Assembly: GCA_037447655.1 (NCBI GenBank)
Contig: JBBHKE010001960.1
Span: 75,647-139,646, forward strand
Length of the DNA: 64,000 nucleotides
Direction of reading: 5' to 3'
Source: Zygnema cylindricum
Taxonomy: Eukaryota > Streptophyta > Zygnematophyceae > Zygnematales > Zygnemataceae
The position numbers were made by a program, and so were the translations under genes. A model generated the notes under the pieces. That model had not been told where the DNA came from. It did no database searches and saw only the letters and a program-made list of their open reading frames with translations. Below, in pieces: positions 35,945 to 46,003 of the stretch. Numbering within the stretch: the stretch's first letter is position 1; every line of letters begins with the position of its first letter.

Positions 35945-36650
35945 TTTATCTTCTTTACAAATTTGAACGCTATCACTTCTATTCCAAATCTTTTTTAATG
36001 GGTCATTAATACTAAAAAAACTTATAAGAATTTGAAAGCAGCTTCCAAGACAATGTTTATGTGTAACAACACTAAAAAACAAATACAATTGCCCTATTTG
36101 TTTATGTTGTCTCTCATGATGGAAAAAATGGGCGCAAAAAAATGATATGGTTCACCTTTTTTATCGGAAAATAATTGGTCTTAAAAGTACATTGATTGGA
36201 TAAATGATTAACTTTTTTGTGTGTACAATCGGGCGTCATTTATTTTAGCTTGGATTCGGGGGTCTGTAGTTGTAAAATGTGGCATCTTGCATCATACATA
36301 AATTATTAACCTTTATCTAAAAAAAAATGCTTTATTTTCTTACCTTTAATGCCATTTGTCATCCTTTGTACGAGTGGTTAAAAACGTGGAAGCTTGCGAT
36401 CGCGGAGGGCAAAACACTTGTATTGTTGATGCATACAACATTTGACAAATTGGCATAAGTACATAAAGTAAAAACTACAACTATTTACTTCGAATATAAA
36501 TATAAAATGAAAACATTATTTTCATAATATATTAAAACAAGTTAAACTGTTTTAGCGGACAAGACCAACCGCGCACACGTAGCGAATCCAAAGCTTGAAA
36601 CTAAAGTCTGAAATTTAAGTTGAAAATACCTTCATCTAATATGGAAATGA
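35945..36650. repeat. Dispersed repeat, copy 2
   Basis: Same orientation and similar length as 26975-27660; see that entry. The left boundary abuts the truncated hAT element. Confidence 0.8.
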
Positions 36651-37723
36651 CAATTTTTCAGTTATCGGACATAATAAAATCTAACACTAGCCACACCCCC
36701 CCGCCCCCTCACTTAAAAAATAGAGCGGATTTACAAGTTGTAGAGTTGCACATAATGGGTATTAGGTAGGAAAGGATCTATAATCCTTAGTGCGAAACAA
36801 CACCACAAAAACTCATAAGGTGGTTAATTGTACAAAATGGCCTATACTGCGTTTTTTTTTATGGCGTGATGTCGCCGAATGATATTGGAGTGCCCTTCGC
36901 CGACATGAAAAAAACAAATTATTTCCCTTTTTCATAATGTGCAATAAATGCGACCATTTTGTAATTGTTGGGAAGCATTTTGATGAGATTTTTAAAAATA
37001 ATGCTAAATAAGAAAAGGCGAATGAGGAGTGCTCGACCAACGAGGCAATACAGAGGTTGTGGTGGAATTAACATATAGGGAATAGTCGATACCTGTACAA
37101 GTAATGTGGATGAAAGGGTATGCAAAATTATTCCACCCTAATAGCTCACCAAAACGGTGCAATCGGATGGCAAAATATATTGACTTTTGCAAAAAAGTGT
37201 AGGTTATGAGTGTCATTCCACAACAATCCTTAAAATATAAGTTGTGGATGACGAAGATAATAGACTCGGAAAAAAATCGCGTCGTGCAAAGTCGAAATCA
37301 TCATAGGGAACAGGTTAAAATAGAGCGACTCTAAAGGAAAAAAAAATCGTCGGCAACCTAAGTGGGGGGGGGGCTGTATCAAGATCACGTAATCAAAACC
37401 ACAATCTTAATCCTTACATTTTTTTCGGGGAGTCCATAAGAAAAGTGGTGTTTATCGGGGGAAGACCGTCTCCTTGCTAATTAATGTTGTTGAGGATTAG
37501 TCTCTCAATGTAACAACAAAACACAAAACTATACTTCAAACATGATTTTTTTGTTACATCTTATCTATTTACTATGTTGTATCGAAACAAGATGTTATTG
37601 ACATGTCGAGGCATGTGTAAGGTATGTTTCGTGAACAATGTAGTGCACAATATTTCCATCTGACACGAGGTCGTTGGGATCCATCGCGATGTTTTTTGCT
37701 CGTATAGTACAGTATGCACGATA
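36651..37723. other. No gene recognised
   Basis: AT-rich sequence with several overlapping short frames on the minus strand (for example 36813-37216) that show no family motif. It may be more of the unidentified element whose end is the dispersed repeat. Confidence 0.45.
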
Positions 37724-37790
37724 TTTTATGTTGAGGATCGGCGATATTCTACATATCGCATGGGCGCCAAAGTGAAAACTTTGGTTAAAT

Positions 37791-37862
37791 GGCCTAGCCG
37801 GGGATCGAACCCGGGACCTTGTGTTAGACATACACTAGCTCTACCAACTGAGCTACCCGGCC
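37791..37862 (-). ncRNA. tRNA-like sequence in the left LTR of TRIM-1
   Basis: 72 nt that fold as a cloverleaf: acceptor GGCCGGG/CTAGGCC (one mismatch, one G-T), D arm GCTC-AGTTGGTA-GAGC, anticodon stem AGTGT/ACACA, T arm CCGGG-TTCGATC-CCCGG. The anticodon position reads GTC (Asp), but the base after it is T rather than the usual purine, so identity is doubtful. A and B boxes are intact. Confidence 0.8.
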
Positions 37863-38097
37863 GATTGTGCATGCAAGCGCCTGAAACCGAATTTACGGCA
37901 ATTAACGGCGCACTGGCGGACCAGCATTTACTGCGATACACACGTGTGGAGTCCGAAGTGGACATTCCTCCAACACGCCCCCTCACGATGTACTCCATCT
38001 CGTGTGGCTTGCCAACGCCCCCTTGCTCCGATATCTGTTGAGGATCGGCGATATTCTACATATCGCATGGGCGCCAAAGTGAAAACTTTGGTTAAAT

Positions 38098-38169
38098 GGC
38101 CAAGCTGGGGATCGAACCCGGGACCTTATGTTAGACATACACTAGCTCTACCAACTGAGCTACCCGGCC
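38098..38169 (-). ncRNA. tRNA-like sequence in the right LTR of TRIM-1
   Basis: Second copy of the same 72-nt cloverleaf with three substitutions relative to the left copy (in the acceptor end, T-stem and variable region). Its acceptor stem is paired throughout if G-T pairs are allowed; its T-stem has one weakened pair. In the direction of transcription this is the copy in the 5' LTR. Confidence 0.8.
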
Positions 38170-38329
38170 GATTGTGCATGCAAGCGCCTGAAACCGAATT
38201 TACGGCAATTAACGGCGCACTGGCGGACCAGCATTTACTGCGATACACACGTGTGGAGTCCGAAGTGGACATTCCTCCAACATTTTAGGGATGTGTTTCT
38301 TGTTCGACCTGTGAGGTGGTGTTCCCGTG

Positions 38330-39015
38330 TATTAAAATATCAACTTTATTTTGTCGTTTTCCCCTAAAATTCAATCCTCAGCGAGAAAAAATTTTGTCGT
38401 ACGAAAAACATTAGTTTACCACAGTATAATGAACGTTAATTCAATACCTTGAATGTATTCTATGTTTGTCATCTTGTGAACTCTTTTTGACGTTTTCCTC
38501 TTTACGAGCCTCGGGCAAGAGAATTCAACTTATCAAAAAACTTTATCAAAATCCACATCGCGAGGTGATTTTAGTTAAAGTATTATTCGAACAACGAATG
38601 ACAAACGATCTATGCACTCGCTACACGAATGGGAAAATTAGGACAAAGGAGAGTACTCGTTATTTTTCTCCCTACATGTTGCGCGCATGTATGGAAAAAA
38701 ATGCATGTCGCGCGCATGTATGGAAAAAAATTGCAAGGGTCTTTCATTCATGAGTCTTTTGCAAAATTTACCTTGTTTTCTCCTCTTCCCTCTCCCTCTT
38801 AACACAATCTCTTTCATCTCACACTTGTAAGATGAGACAAAACAATACTGGTATAAAATGAAAGATATTTGAAACATAATTCTTTTGACTAGCTTTGGGT
38901 ATACGTTTATGGCAAGTTGGGTGAGAAAAGTCAAAAAAACGAAATCGGGAAACCATGGCGTAATATTATTGAATCAGTGACGTTGACGCTAACCCTTAAA
39001 CATCTACAATGAGTC
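38330..39015. mobile_element. Single arm of the foldback element
   Basis: Reverse-orientation match to 28560-29245, including TACTCGTTATTTTTCTCCC, the CGCGCATGTATGG motif and AACGAAATCGGGAAACCATGG. Only one arm is present, so this copy is no longer palindromic. Confidence 0.7.
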
Positions 39016-39019
39016 GGAA

Positions 39020-39972
39020 GGTTTATGGAAAAACGACCTTCTAGAAGCTTCGGCCATTGCTTCCTCCTAGAGCTTTTCGCCGGTTTCTTCGTGTATATGG
39101 GGCCAAATTTGGCGTGCAAGTACTCAAACGAAAGCTTTTTTCAAATTCTTTCTATTAACGGTAAAATCAACTCCATCCGTTATCTCGTTTTTCCAGAATC
39201 GACTCTATTAGTTCCATCCGATTTCCTTTTTCTTTTCGTGGCAATCTCCTCCCACTTTTGCCGCTCAATTTGGCGCTCTTTTACTCCGCCATCACGATTT
39301 GTATACTTCTTGCCATCCTCTATTAAATCACCTCGTGCTTTTTTGCCGACGATTTTCTACAAGCTTCGGCCATGGTTTTCCACTAAAGATTTTTGTCATT
39401 CTTTTTGTGTTTTTCGTGTATCCGCTGCCAAATTTGGCGTGTAGTTACTCTAAAAAGAAATAAAAAATTTCAGAACCCTTTATAATAGCCGGCGAATCAA
39501 ATTCATCCATTCCGCCCTTCTTCCAGAACCGACTCTACCACTTTCGAACGATTTCATTTTTTCCTTCTGTGGCAATCGCCTACCATTTTTGCCGCCCGAT
39601 TTTGCGTCATATTAGTCGGCCAATGGGATTTTGAACTTACTGCACCCAGGGAAGAGGACTTAGGGAAGAGGACCTTGGGACCTGGTTTGAAAATTTCGTT
39701 GTCTTTCGTGGATGCCCGAACCCTTTCGGGTGAGTGACACGTTAATACTTTGGTGGCCATACTAGTCACACGTGGTGTACACGAAATGCGATGGCGTTTC
39801 ACACTGCAGTAGGTTAGGGGCGGGGCTCACGGTGGTGTAAAAACTCCGCTCATCTCCCCGCTCCACGAGCTTCCGGTGCGTTGGTGATGTGGGGCACGAT
39901 TAGCGGTTTCCAGTTTTGCCTTTACTCCCCTGCGTGCTTGCGGTTGGGCCGAGACCTTTGTGAGCCCCTTAT
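39020..39972. repeat. Diverged tandem duplication
   Basis: Two degenerate units (about 39030-39300 and 39355-39610) share AAGCTTCGGCCAT, CCAAATTTGGCGTG and GTGGCAATC. This may belong to the 5' untranslated part of the non-LTR element that follows, but its boundary could not be set. No gene is seen in the remainder. Confidence 0.5.
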
Positions 39973-40671
39973 TTGTGGACCTTGACAAGTTACAGTCGGC
40001 GTAATGGCAGCGGCGAACCGTCTACCCATCCTGGCGCATCCCGGGTGCGGACCGTCGCGGTTGTCCCCACCTGGCACGAACCCGCCCTCCCTTGCCCCCC
40101 TAGCGTCCATTCCATTCTTGTGCCATTCCATTTGGCTCCCTCGATTTATCCCCTCATTCCGACCGTCCTCTTCCTCCTACCATCCACTTCCCCCTCCCCC
40201 CACCCAGGTTTCCGTCCAAGTTTGTCGTCCCATCCCCCTCACAAAAAAATCATTCCTCCCTCTCAAGTCCATATTTCTACGGCCCCACATTCAACCCATT
40301 CATCTCATCATTCCCTTTCGTCTGTCCACCTTTCCTCTAGCACCCCTACATCTCGCGTCCCTTGTCCGGGTTGTGGGAAGCCTTACGCTCAACGTGCGGG
40401 TTTAGCACGACATGTGAAAGCGTGTCCCAAGATCGTTCGAACCCCTTCCAATGCAAAAGACAACACTAATGCTCCCCCCCTCGAACTCCACCCCTCTCAC
40501 CACGATTGGGATTTTTTCCGCAATCTTATCCTTATAGGATGTTACCATTTGGGTTATTCCAGACCACGGCTCTATTCGCGGATTCCTCCTCATCTTCGAG
40601 AGATCGTTCAAGCTGCGCTTCAGTTCCCACTTGGGCTTTTGGTTGATGATATCAACAATCTTGCTGCATGA
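39973..40671 (+). pseudogene. N-terminal part of the non-LTR ORF, zinc finger
   Basis: An open stretch, Pro/Ser/His-rich, with one CCHC finger (CPGCGKPYAQRAGLARHVKAC) near its centre, which in RLE-type elements binds the DNA target. It then runs through HHDWDFFRNL. After 40671 the frame changes, but the next segment (to about 41090) continues the family pattern with LGRRGEFSRAAHAL and EALRDLHP. Confidence 0.6.
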
Positions 40672-40689
40672 CATCTTTTCCTTTTGTTT

Positions 40690-41170
40690 CCCTTTTAGGT
40701 TTCGATTCTACCTCCCCGTGGAGGTGTTGGCAGGGCACGAGAGACACGGTCACGTTGCCAACGTTTTCTTCGTGGAGATAGGGAATCTCTTCAACAAGAA
40801 CACATAGACTGTGTAATAGGTCTTTCTGTGACGCCTCCTCGCCGCCAAGCTCCACTTCCAACTTCTGCTACTCGCATGCGGCGGGCTGTTCACCTTGGTC
40901 GACGTGGTGAGTTCTCTCGTGCTGCCCATGCACTACGACCTTTCACACCGTCTCCCACAACAACGTCGACAATTGAAGCCCTACGAGACCTTCATCCTGT
41001 GGCACCGGGTGACGCTTATCATTTGTTGATTCATATGAACCTTTATAACCTTTTGACCTCGACCAAGATGCCTTTACTAGAGCTCTAGGTCGGTCCCCTC
41101 ATCTTTCAGCTGGGGGACCATCGGGGATGGTTTTTGAGCTTTTCCATGATCTATTCCCTTCGGAAAATCA
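40690..41170 (+). pseudogene. Linker between zinc finger and RT of the non-LTR ORF
   Basis: The plus frame contains RARETRSRCQRFLRGDREFLQQEHIDC, RAVHLGRRGEFSRAAHAL and LRDLHP (segments quoted in part), a region that precedes RT in this type of element. A stop and frame change occur near 41086-41090. It then continues as LSAGGPSGMVFELFHD up to the copia insertion point at 41170. Confidence 0.55.
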
Positions 41171-42215
41171 TGTTGAAATTAATAGATTTCTAGAGTACTT
41201 TCTAGGTTCAAATTTGTTAGGATAAAAGAAAATAAAAGGACGTGCAACCTGCCTCCACCTCCTCTCTCTAGCCCCCATACTTGTTGTAGTCACTGAAGAA
41301 TAGAGAGGGTGGTTGATCCATGGCTGCTTTAGTTCAACAGACAGTTATTTTTAGTAGGTTACTAAAAATATCCCTGACAGACACCGGATTTGATCGCAGT
41401 ACCTGCGGTTCGTCAAGTTGGCCGATAGCGATCAACTTTATCCTATTAGACTAGGACCAATGCTAAATGCTATAGTATGTGATAGATATATATATATATA
41501 TATATTTAGGGAGGAACAAATCCATTTAACTAAAATTGCATACGGCATGCATAGATACAGTTTTATGAAAGTACGAAGTACGATTCTATTTCAAAACGCA
41601 TATCACGCATTTTGTTTCGATAGTGAAACAAACATCGCTCAAGTATTTATAACGGCTAAGATTGCGTCTCGCTGAAAATCCAACGGCGCACATCATCGCC
41701 GAAATCCCGGAATTGTCACTTTGGCGTTTTGTGACGTGGCATGACCTGGAGCCACGTGGAGAGATGACATTCGGTCATGGGAATTCCAATGAATGTACGG
41801 ACGAGTGAAATGTAAACACGCGTCCGCTTAATAGCCTTGTCATACATAGTCTGTACAAAAGGTACATCGGCAGTAGTACTTTTTGGTACGGTACAGTAAT
41901 CTAATTGGTCCGTACTTCAGAAGATATAAGTTATTAGAGGGAATCTTGACTTAGAAAATTTTGGTAGGTAGTCACCTCTCCCTTTCAGAGTTTGTACAAA
42001 TTGGCATTTTTACTACCTCATAACTTATCGGCTGGTTGGCGGTTTTTATTAATTCTTTTTGCTAAGGACTCAAGGGAGTCCAGGCTGCATAGGGGTGTAG
42101 TCAAACTGTCATTTTGTCTTCCTGGAAAGCAGTGGTTTTGGCTTGAAGTGGGTTAGTTAAATATAATCTAAAGGCTTCTTTTATTCTGTGGTCCAATGAA
42201 GAACACATAATTGCA
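41171..42215 (+). repeat. 5' LTR of copia C
   Basis: 1,045 bp, starts TGTTGAAATTAATAG and ends TAATTGCA directly before the PBS. It contains a GTGAAACAAAC palindromic-like motif near 41620-41640 also seen in the other copia LTRs, and an antisense B-box remnant near 41383-41399. Confidence 0.9.
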
Positions 42216-42230
42216 GGTTATGGGCCCACC
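42216..42230 (+). other. Copia C primer-binding site (half-tRNA iMet)
   Basis: GGTTATGGGCCCACC starts immediately after the LTR. It is the exact complement of the initiator tRNA-Met anticodon arm as known from plants and Drosophila. The ATG at 42220-42222, complementary to the CAU anticodon, opens the gag frame. Confidence 0.8.
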
Positions 42231-42900
42231 CTCTAGGGTGCCCACCTTCAATGAATGTAGGTTCATCTATTGGGAAGCCATGATGATGGGAGCTTTGTGC
42301 GAAAAACGATACTGGGGTATCGTCAGTGGACAAGTGAAACGTCCACCTTCGGGAACTCCACCAGGATTTGGAGGAGTAAGGTTTCCTGCAGCAACGGCTG
42401 CCTCAGCGGAGGAGGCAGATGATGGGGACAGCAGTGTGTCCGAAAAGGGAAAATGGAAGGAGACACCCCTTACTCGTATTGCCACAGTACAAGGAGCGGC
42501 GATAGTGAAGACCACGGAGAACGATACTCAAATGTTGGAGGATGTAAACATGGCTGCCAAGAACTTCATTCTCAGGCACCTCACTCAAGCTTTGACCACT
42601 CTTCATCTTCACATTTACATGGCCGAGGAGTTGTGGGTGAGTTTGGTGGAGATTTATGGAGCTGGAACTATTCATGAGCTTCTGTTGGCTGAGCAAAATC
42701 TAGTGAGTTACACTTACAAAGGAAGAAAGATGTTAGTTACTGTAATGATCTTTCTTGTTTGTATATGGAGATGGAGAGTGTCGCGTAGACAGGTATGTTG
42801 GATTGGCACGTGAAGCCGGTCCAATACGGGGTAGAATATGGAAATATCCATACTCCAGCCGCCCGTCATAAATGGGTACGGACCCGCCAGTCTCAACATC

Positions 42901-42970
42901 GAGCTGGTGGCACATGTTAGTGCGTTTGCAGCTGAAGTGAAAGGTCCTAGAATCGAACCCTGGCCGGCTC
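42901..42970 (+). ncRNA. tRNA-like sequence in the 5' LTR of TRIM-2
   Basis: About 70 nt, one base shorter in the D loop than the 3' copy and with T-loop changes (AGAATCGAACC in place of AGGTTCGAACC), so its B box is weakened although the acceptor GAGCTGG/CCGGCTC still pairs. Confidence 0.75.
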
Positions 42971-43184
42971 AATTTTCCCAAGTGTGGGATATGCCGAATC
43001 CCGGATTTCTAGGAAATCTAACATGCTAGCGGAGCTAGCGCGATTGCGGATTGTTTGACCGGCTTTCCCGTGAGGGGGGGTGTTGGATTTGCACGTGAAG
43101 CCGGTCAATACGGGGTAGAATATGGAAATATCCAAACCTGAGCCGCATGTAATAAATGGGTACGGACCCGCCAGTCTCAACATC

Positions 43185-43255
43185 GAGCTGGTGGCACAGT
43201 GTTAGTGCGTTCGCAGCTGAAGTGAAAGGTCCCAGGTTCGAACCCTGGCCGGCTC
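43185..43255 (+). ncRNA. tRNA-like sequence in the 3' LTR of TRIM-2
   Basis: 71-nt cloverleaf: acceptor GAGCTGG/CCGGCTC, D arm GCAC-AGTGTTA-GTGC, anticodon stem TTCGC/GTGAA with loop AGCTGAA (anticodon position CTG, Gln, but G at the position normally T), T arm CCAGG-TTCGAAC-CCTGG fully paired. The perfect B box GGTTCGAACCC is present. As the anticodon loop is aberrant it is probably a promoter module rather than a working tRNA. Confidence 0.8.
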
Positions 43256-43859
43256 AATTTTCCCAAGTGTGGGACATGCCGAATCCTGGATTCCTAGGAA
43301 ATCTAACAAGGTACAATAAAAATGAAAGTTAACACTCTATCATGAAGTTACCGGATGAGTTCGAGAACATAGTGTATCGCGTACAAGAAATGCCTCATAG
43401 TGCATAGAAATGGAACATAGTGGTCAGGATGATACTTGTGCAAGAAAACACAATGGAGATTAGGAGAGGAGGAAAGAGCATTCAAGCTCTAGCAACAGGA
43501 GGGGACCGATGGGGGAAGGATCGAAAGAAACCGTACAAAGGTGAAAGAGATCATCGTGGAGGACCGAGGCCCCCAAAGGGTCTTTGCCATTTTTGCAAAA
43601 AGCCGAGACACTTCATCGCAGATTTTGTCAAGCTGTCGAAGCTGAGGCTCCAAGAGAACCGTGGAGGGGGTTCTTCCGAAGGGATGAAAAAAGCACTTGT
43701 GGTTACAAAAGTGACATGAGAAACCGAGGATGAGTCCTCTGAGGAGGATGGGGAGCATCTTCTTGACGAGAGTCTGGAGGAGAAGGAGATCCCTTGGCGA
43801 CAAAAGTGTGCCCTTGGAGCAATTCGGGAAGCTCCACATGAAAGATGGATTATCAACTC

Positions 43860-46000
43860 AGGTGCATCCATGCATATGTGTTGTGATAAAGAACTCTTCA
43901 CTAAGCTAAAGAAAATCCCTATTGTAGAGATAGAGTATGGGGATGGGAGAATAGTTATTACAGATCTAGAGGGATCAGTAGATCTTAAAGTCTTAGTGGA
44001 GGGTAAGAATTCTATACTTACATTCTCAGATGTACTCTACATTCATCAGCTGAGTAAAAATCTTGTCTCTACGTCTGTGTTAGATGACAAAGAGTTTGAT
44101 ACCTTCACTCCAAAGGGAGTTTTTACAGCTAAGTATGGAGATGAAGTTTACTTCTCGGCAAATAAGGGTATTGAAGAAATGTTTAGGCTTAACTTGAGTA
44201 ATGAAAAGAAGAATGCTTACTATGTTGGTGTTCCTAAGTTGATGATTTGGCATAAGCGGTTGGGGTATGTGTATTTTGATAGGTTGAGGAAAATCAAAAA
44301 GCTTAGGGTAGTAGAAGGCATTCAGTTTGGGGATAATGAAATGATAGATGATTGTAGTGGTTGTGCTCAAGGTTGTTGTTCTGAGACAAGTGTTGGTACT
44401 GAAGATGAAGAAGATGCAGCAGTAGTCATCGTAGAACAAATCAAGAGAGGAAGCTTCCACAAATACCGATGGCTGAACAGCAACTTTGACAGACTATAAC
44501 TTTCAGAAAAACGCTCCAAACGTCCTGAAAATATGCCACAATGTAGATAACATACAAAGGAACACACACACAAAATTTCAATCTATTCCGCTCACAAATT
44601 TGTGATATATGTAGAAATGAAATTACATAAAACTGAGTGTACAGTTTTCATATCATTTGTTCCTAAAAATCAAATTCACTAAGTCCTACTTTTATACACC
44701 GAAACTACACTAAGCTGTACGGATGCATTCCAGCCGTACATCTAATATTCTATCACAAATATTTACACCGAAGTTCAGACAACGTAAAGTGATAATGATC
44801 TAGTCACGCCTCGTCACTATTTGTTGGCGGCGGCAGTCAGCGGTCCGATTAGAGGATTTGGCACCGTAGAATTGACTTCACGAAGTCCAGTGGTCCTGCC
44901 GAATTTCCGTACGTCCACGGAGGACATACTCACGCATTCTCCCAAGTGACGACACGAGTCCTAAGTGTGAATGAACCGTGAACTCCCAACTTCACTGTCA
45001 CACTAATTTCGGTAAGTACTGAACCGAACTCAACCAAAAATAGCTTAAGTCCCGAACAGCTCTCTCTCACAGCTGAGGCATAAAGAGGACTAAAGCTTTC
45101 TAAAAAACAACAAAGGTAAGGCTCACAGACTTCCCTTTCCCAAAGCCGCCACATATAGAGGTGAGAAAGTGTTAGATTTGGTCCATACAGATATTTGGGG
45201 ACCAGCAAAAGTACCTTCGGTTTGAGGAAAGAGAATTATGATGACAATAACCGATGACAATAACCGATGACTTGTCTAGGTACTCTAGAGTCTACTTTCT
45301 GAAAACAAAGTCTAAAGCATCAACTTACTTTAAAAAATATAAAGCCTGGAGTGAGAAGTTGCATGAAACCCCCATTAAGAGGATAATGAGTGATAATGGG
45401 GGGGAATATACCTCTAACCAGTTTGAGGAATATCTAAGAGGTGAGGGAGTGCAGCACTAGAAAAGTGTTCCATATAACCGGGAACAAAATGGGGTAGCTC
45501 AGAGGTTGAATCAAACTCTAGGAGAAAGTGCACGCAGTATGTTGGCAGAAAAGAAAATAGGAAAGAGATTTTGGGCAGAAGCAATGAACTGTGCCAACTA
45601 CATTAAGAATAAAGTCCTTACCTCAACTATAAAGAGAGTGACACATTATCAGAGATGGGTTGGAAGGAAACCAGATATCTCACACCTTCAAGTATTCGGT
45701 AGCCAAGTTTACAGTCTTCACACAGATAGGAAGAACTGGAAACTATATGCTAAGGGAAAACCTGGATACTTTGTGGGATATGATTGAGGATGTTGAGCGA
45801 TATGGAGTCTATGACTTAGCGAAGAAAAAAATAATTCTGGTCAAACACTTAGTTGTCATGGATGAAGGGAAGTCATTTTACCCCTTCAAATATATAAAGA
45901 ATATAAGAATTAGATTTGAGTCCGATAGTTAGGAGAACTTGGTTGTTCTCGAATGAGACATGAGTGAAACCGTGATTGCAGATTCAGGCGAGATCCAAGA
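43860..46000 (+). pseudogene. Copia C integrase, interrupted by a solo LTR
   Basis: Pre-integrase zinc region (MIWHKRLG ... CSGC) to 44373, then after the solo LTR the core from HRLPFPKAATYRG (about 45123): DLVHTDIWGP gives the first catalytic Asp, MSDNGGEYTS the second and the ENGVAQR-like QNGVAQRLNQ block the region of the Glu. In-frame stops occur after VPSV and after VQH, and a frame change near 45785. Confidence 0.75.
44374..45112 (+). mobile_element. Solo LTR inserted in copia C integrase
   Basis: 739 bp starting TGTTGTTC and ending AACAACA, bracketed by a perfect 5-bp duplication AAGGT (44369-44373 and 45113-45117). TG...CA ends with a 5-bp duplication and no coding or internal region identify a solo LTR of an unidentified family, the product of LTR-LTR recombination. 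Removing it restores the continuity of the integrase reading on both sides. Confidence 0.85.
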
Positions 46001-46003
46001 TAC

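Larger units (their letters stand above)
37729..38282 (-). mobile_element. TRIM-1: miniature LTR element with tRNA-like LTRs
   Basis: Two almost identical 247-bp LTRs (37729-37975 and 38036-38282) flank a 60-bp internal region, and the whole is bracketed by a perfect 5-bp duplication TTTTA (37724-37728 and 38283-38287). The LTRs run TGTTGG...CAACA on the minus strand. Read on the minus strand, the internal region starts GATATCGGAGC, close to a PBS for the 3' end of initiator tRNA-Met, and ends with the purine tract GAGGGGGCG (37976-37984). Each LTR holds a sense-strand 72-nt tRNA-like sequence. There is no coding capacity. The architecture matches that reported for the Helenus group of TRIMs. 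Confidence 0.9.
42796..43308 (+). mobile_element. TRIM-2: second miniature LTR element with tRNA-like LTRs
   Basis: Two 228-bp LTRs (42796-43023, 43081-43308), TGTTGG...CTAACA, around a 57-bp internal region, with a perfect 5-bp duplication AGGTA (42791-42795, 43309-43313). The internal part begins TGCTAGCGGAGC, which fits the classic TGGTATCAGAGC PBS at 9 of 12 positions, and ends in GAGGGGGGG at the second LTR (polypurine tract). Each LTR carries a sense tRNA cloverleaf. The sequence is unrelated to TRIM-1 apart from the layout. Confidence 0.9.
42220..43890 (+). pseudogene. Copia C gag and protease, interrupted by TRIM-2
   Basis: From MGPPSRVPTFNECRF the frame runs through HLTQALTTLHLH to about 42795, resumes after TRIM-2 at about 43314 with MKLPDEFENIV, and reaches a zinc knuckle whose last cysteine is lost (CHFCKKPRHFIADF). 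The protease motif reads WIINSGASMHM: the catalytic Asp is Asn. Both defects would abolish function. Further frame changes lie between 43380 and 43720. Confidence 0.75.

Noticed and set aside
37791-38169. Two tandem functional tRNA genes
   Set aside because: Both lie at the same position in 247-bp direct repeats that have LTR ends and a shared 5-bp target duplication, and the anticodon loop has an unusual base at position 37. A TRIM explains all of it better.
39973-40671. Host zinc-finger gene
   Set aside because: The finger and following sequence lead in order into RT and nuclease regions typical of an RLE-type non-LTR element.
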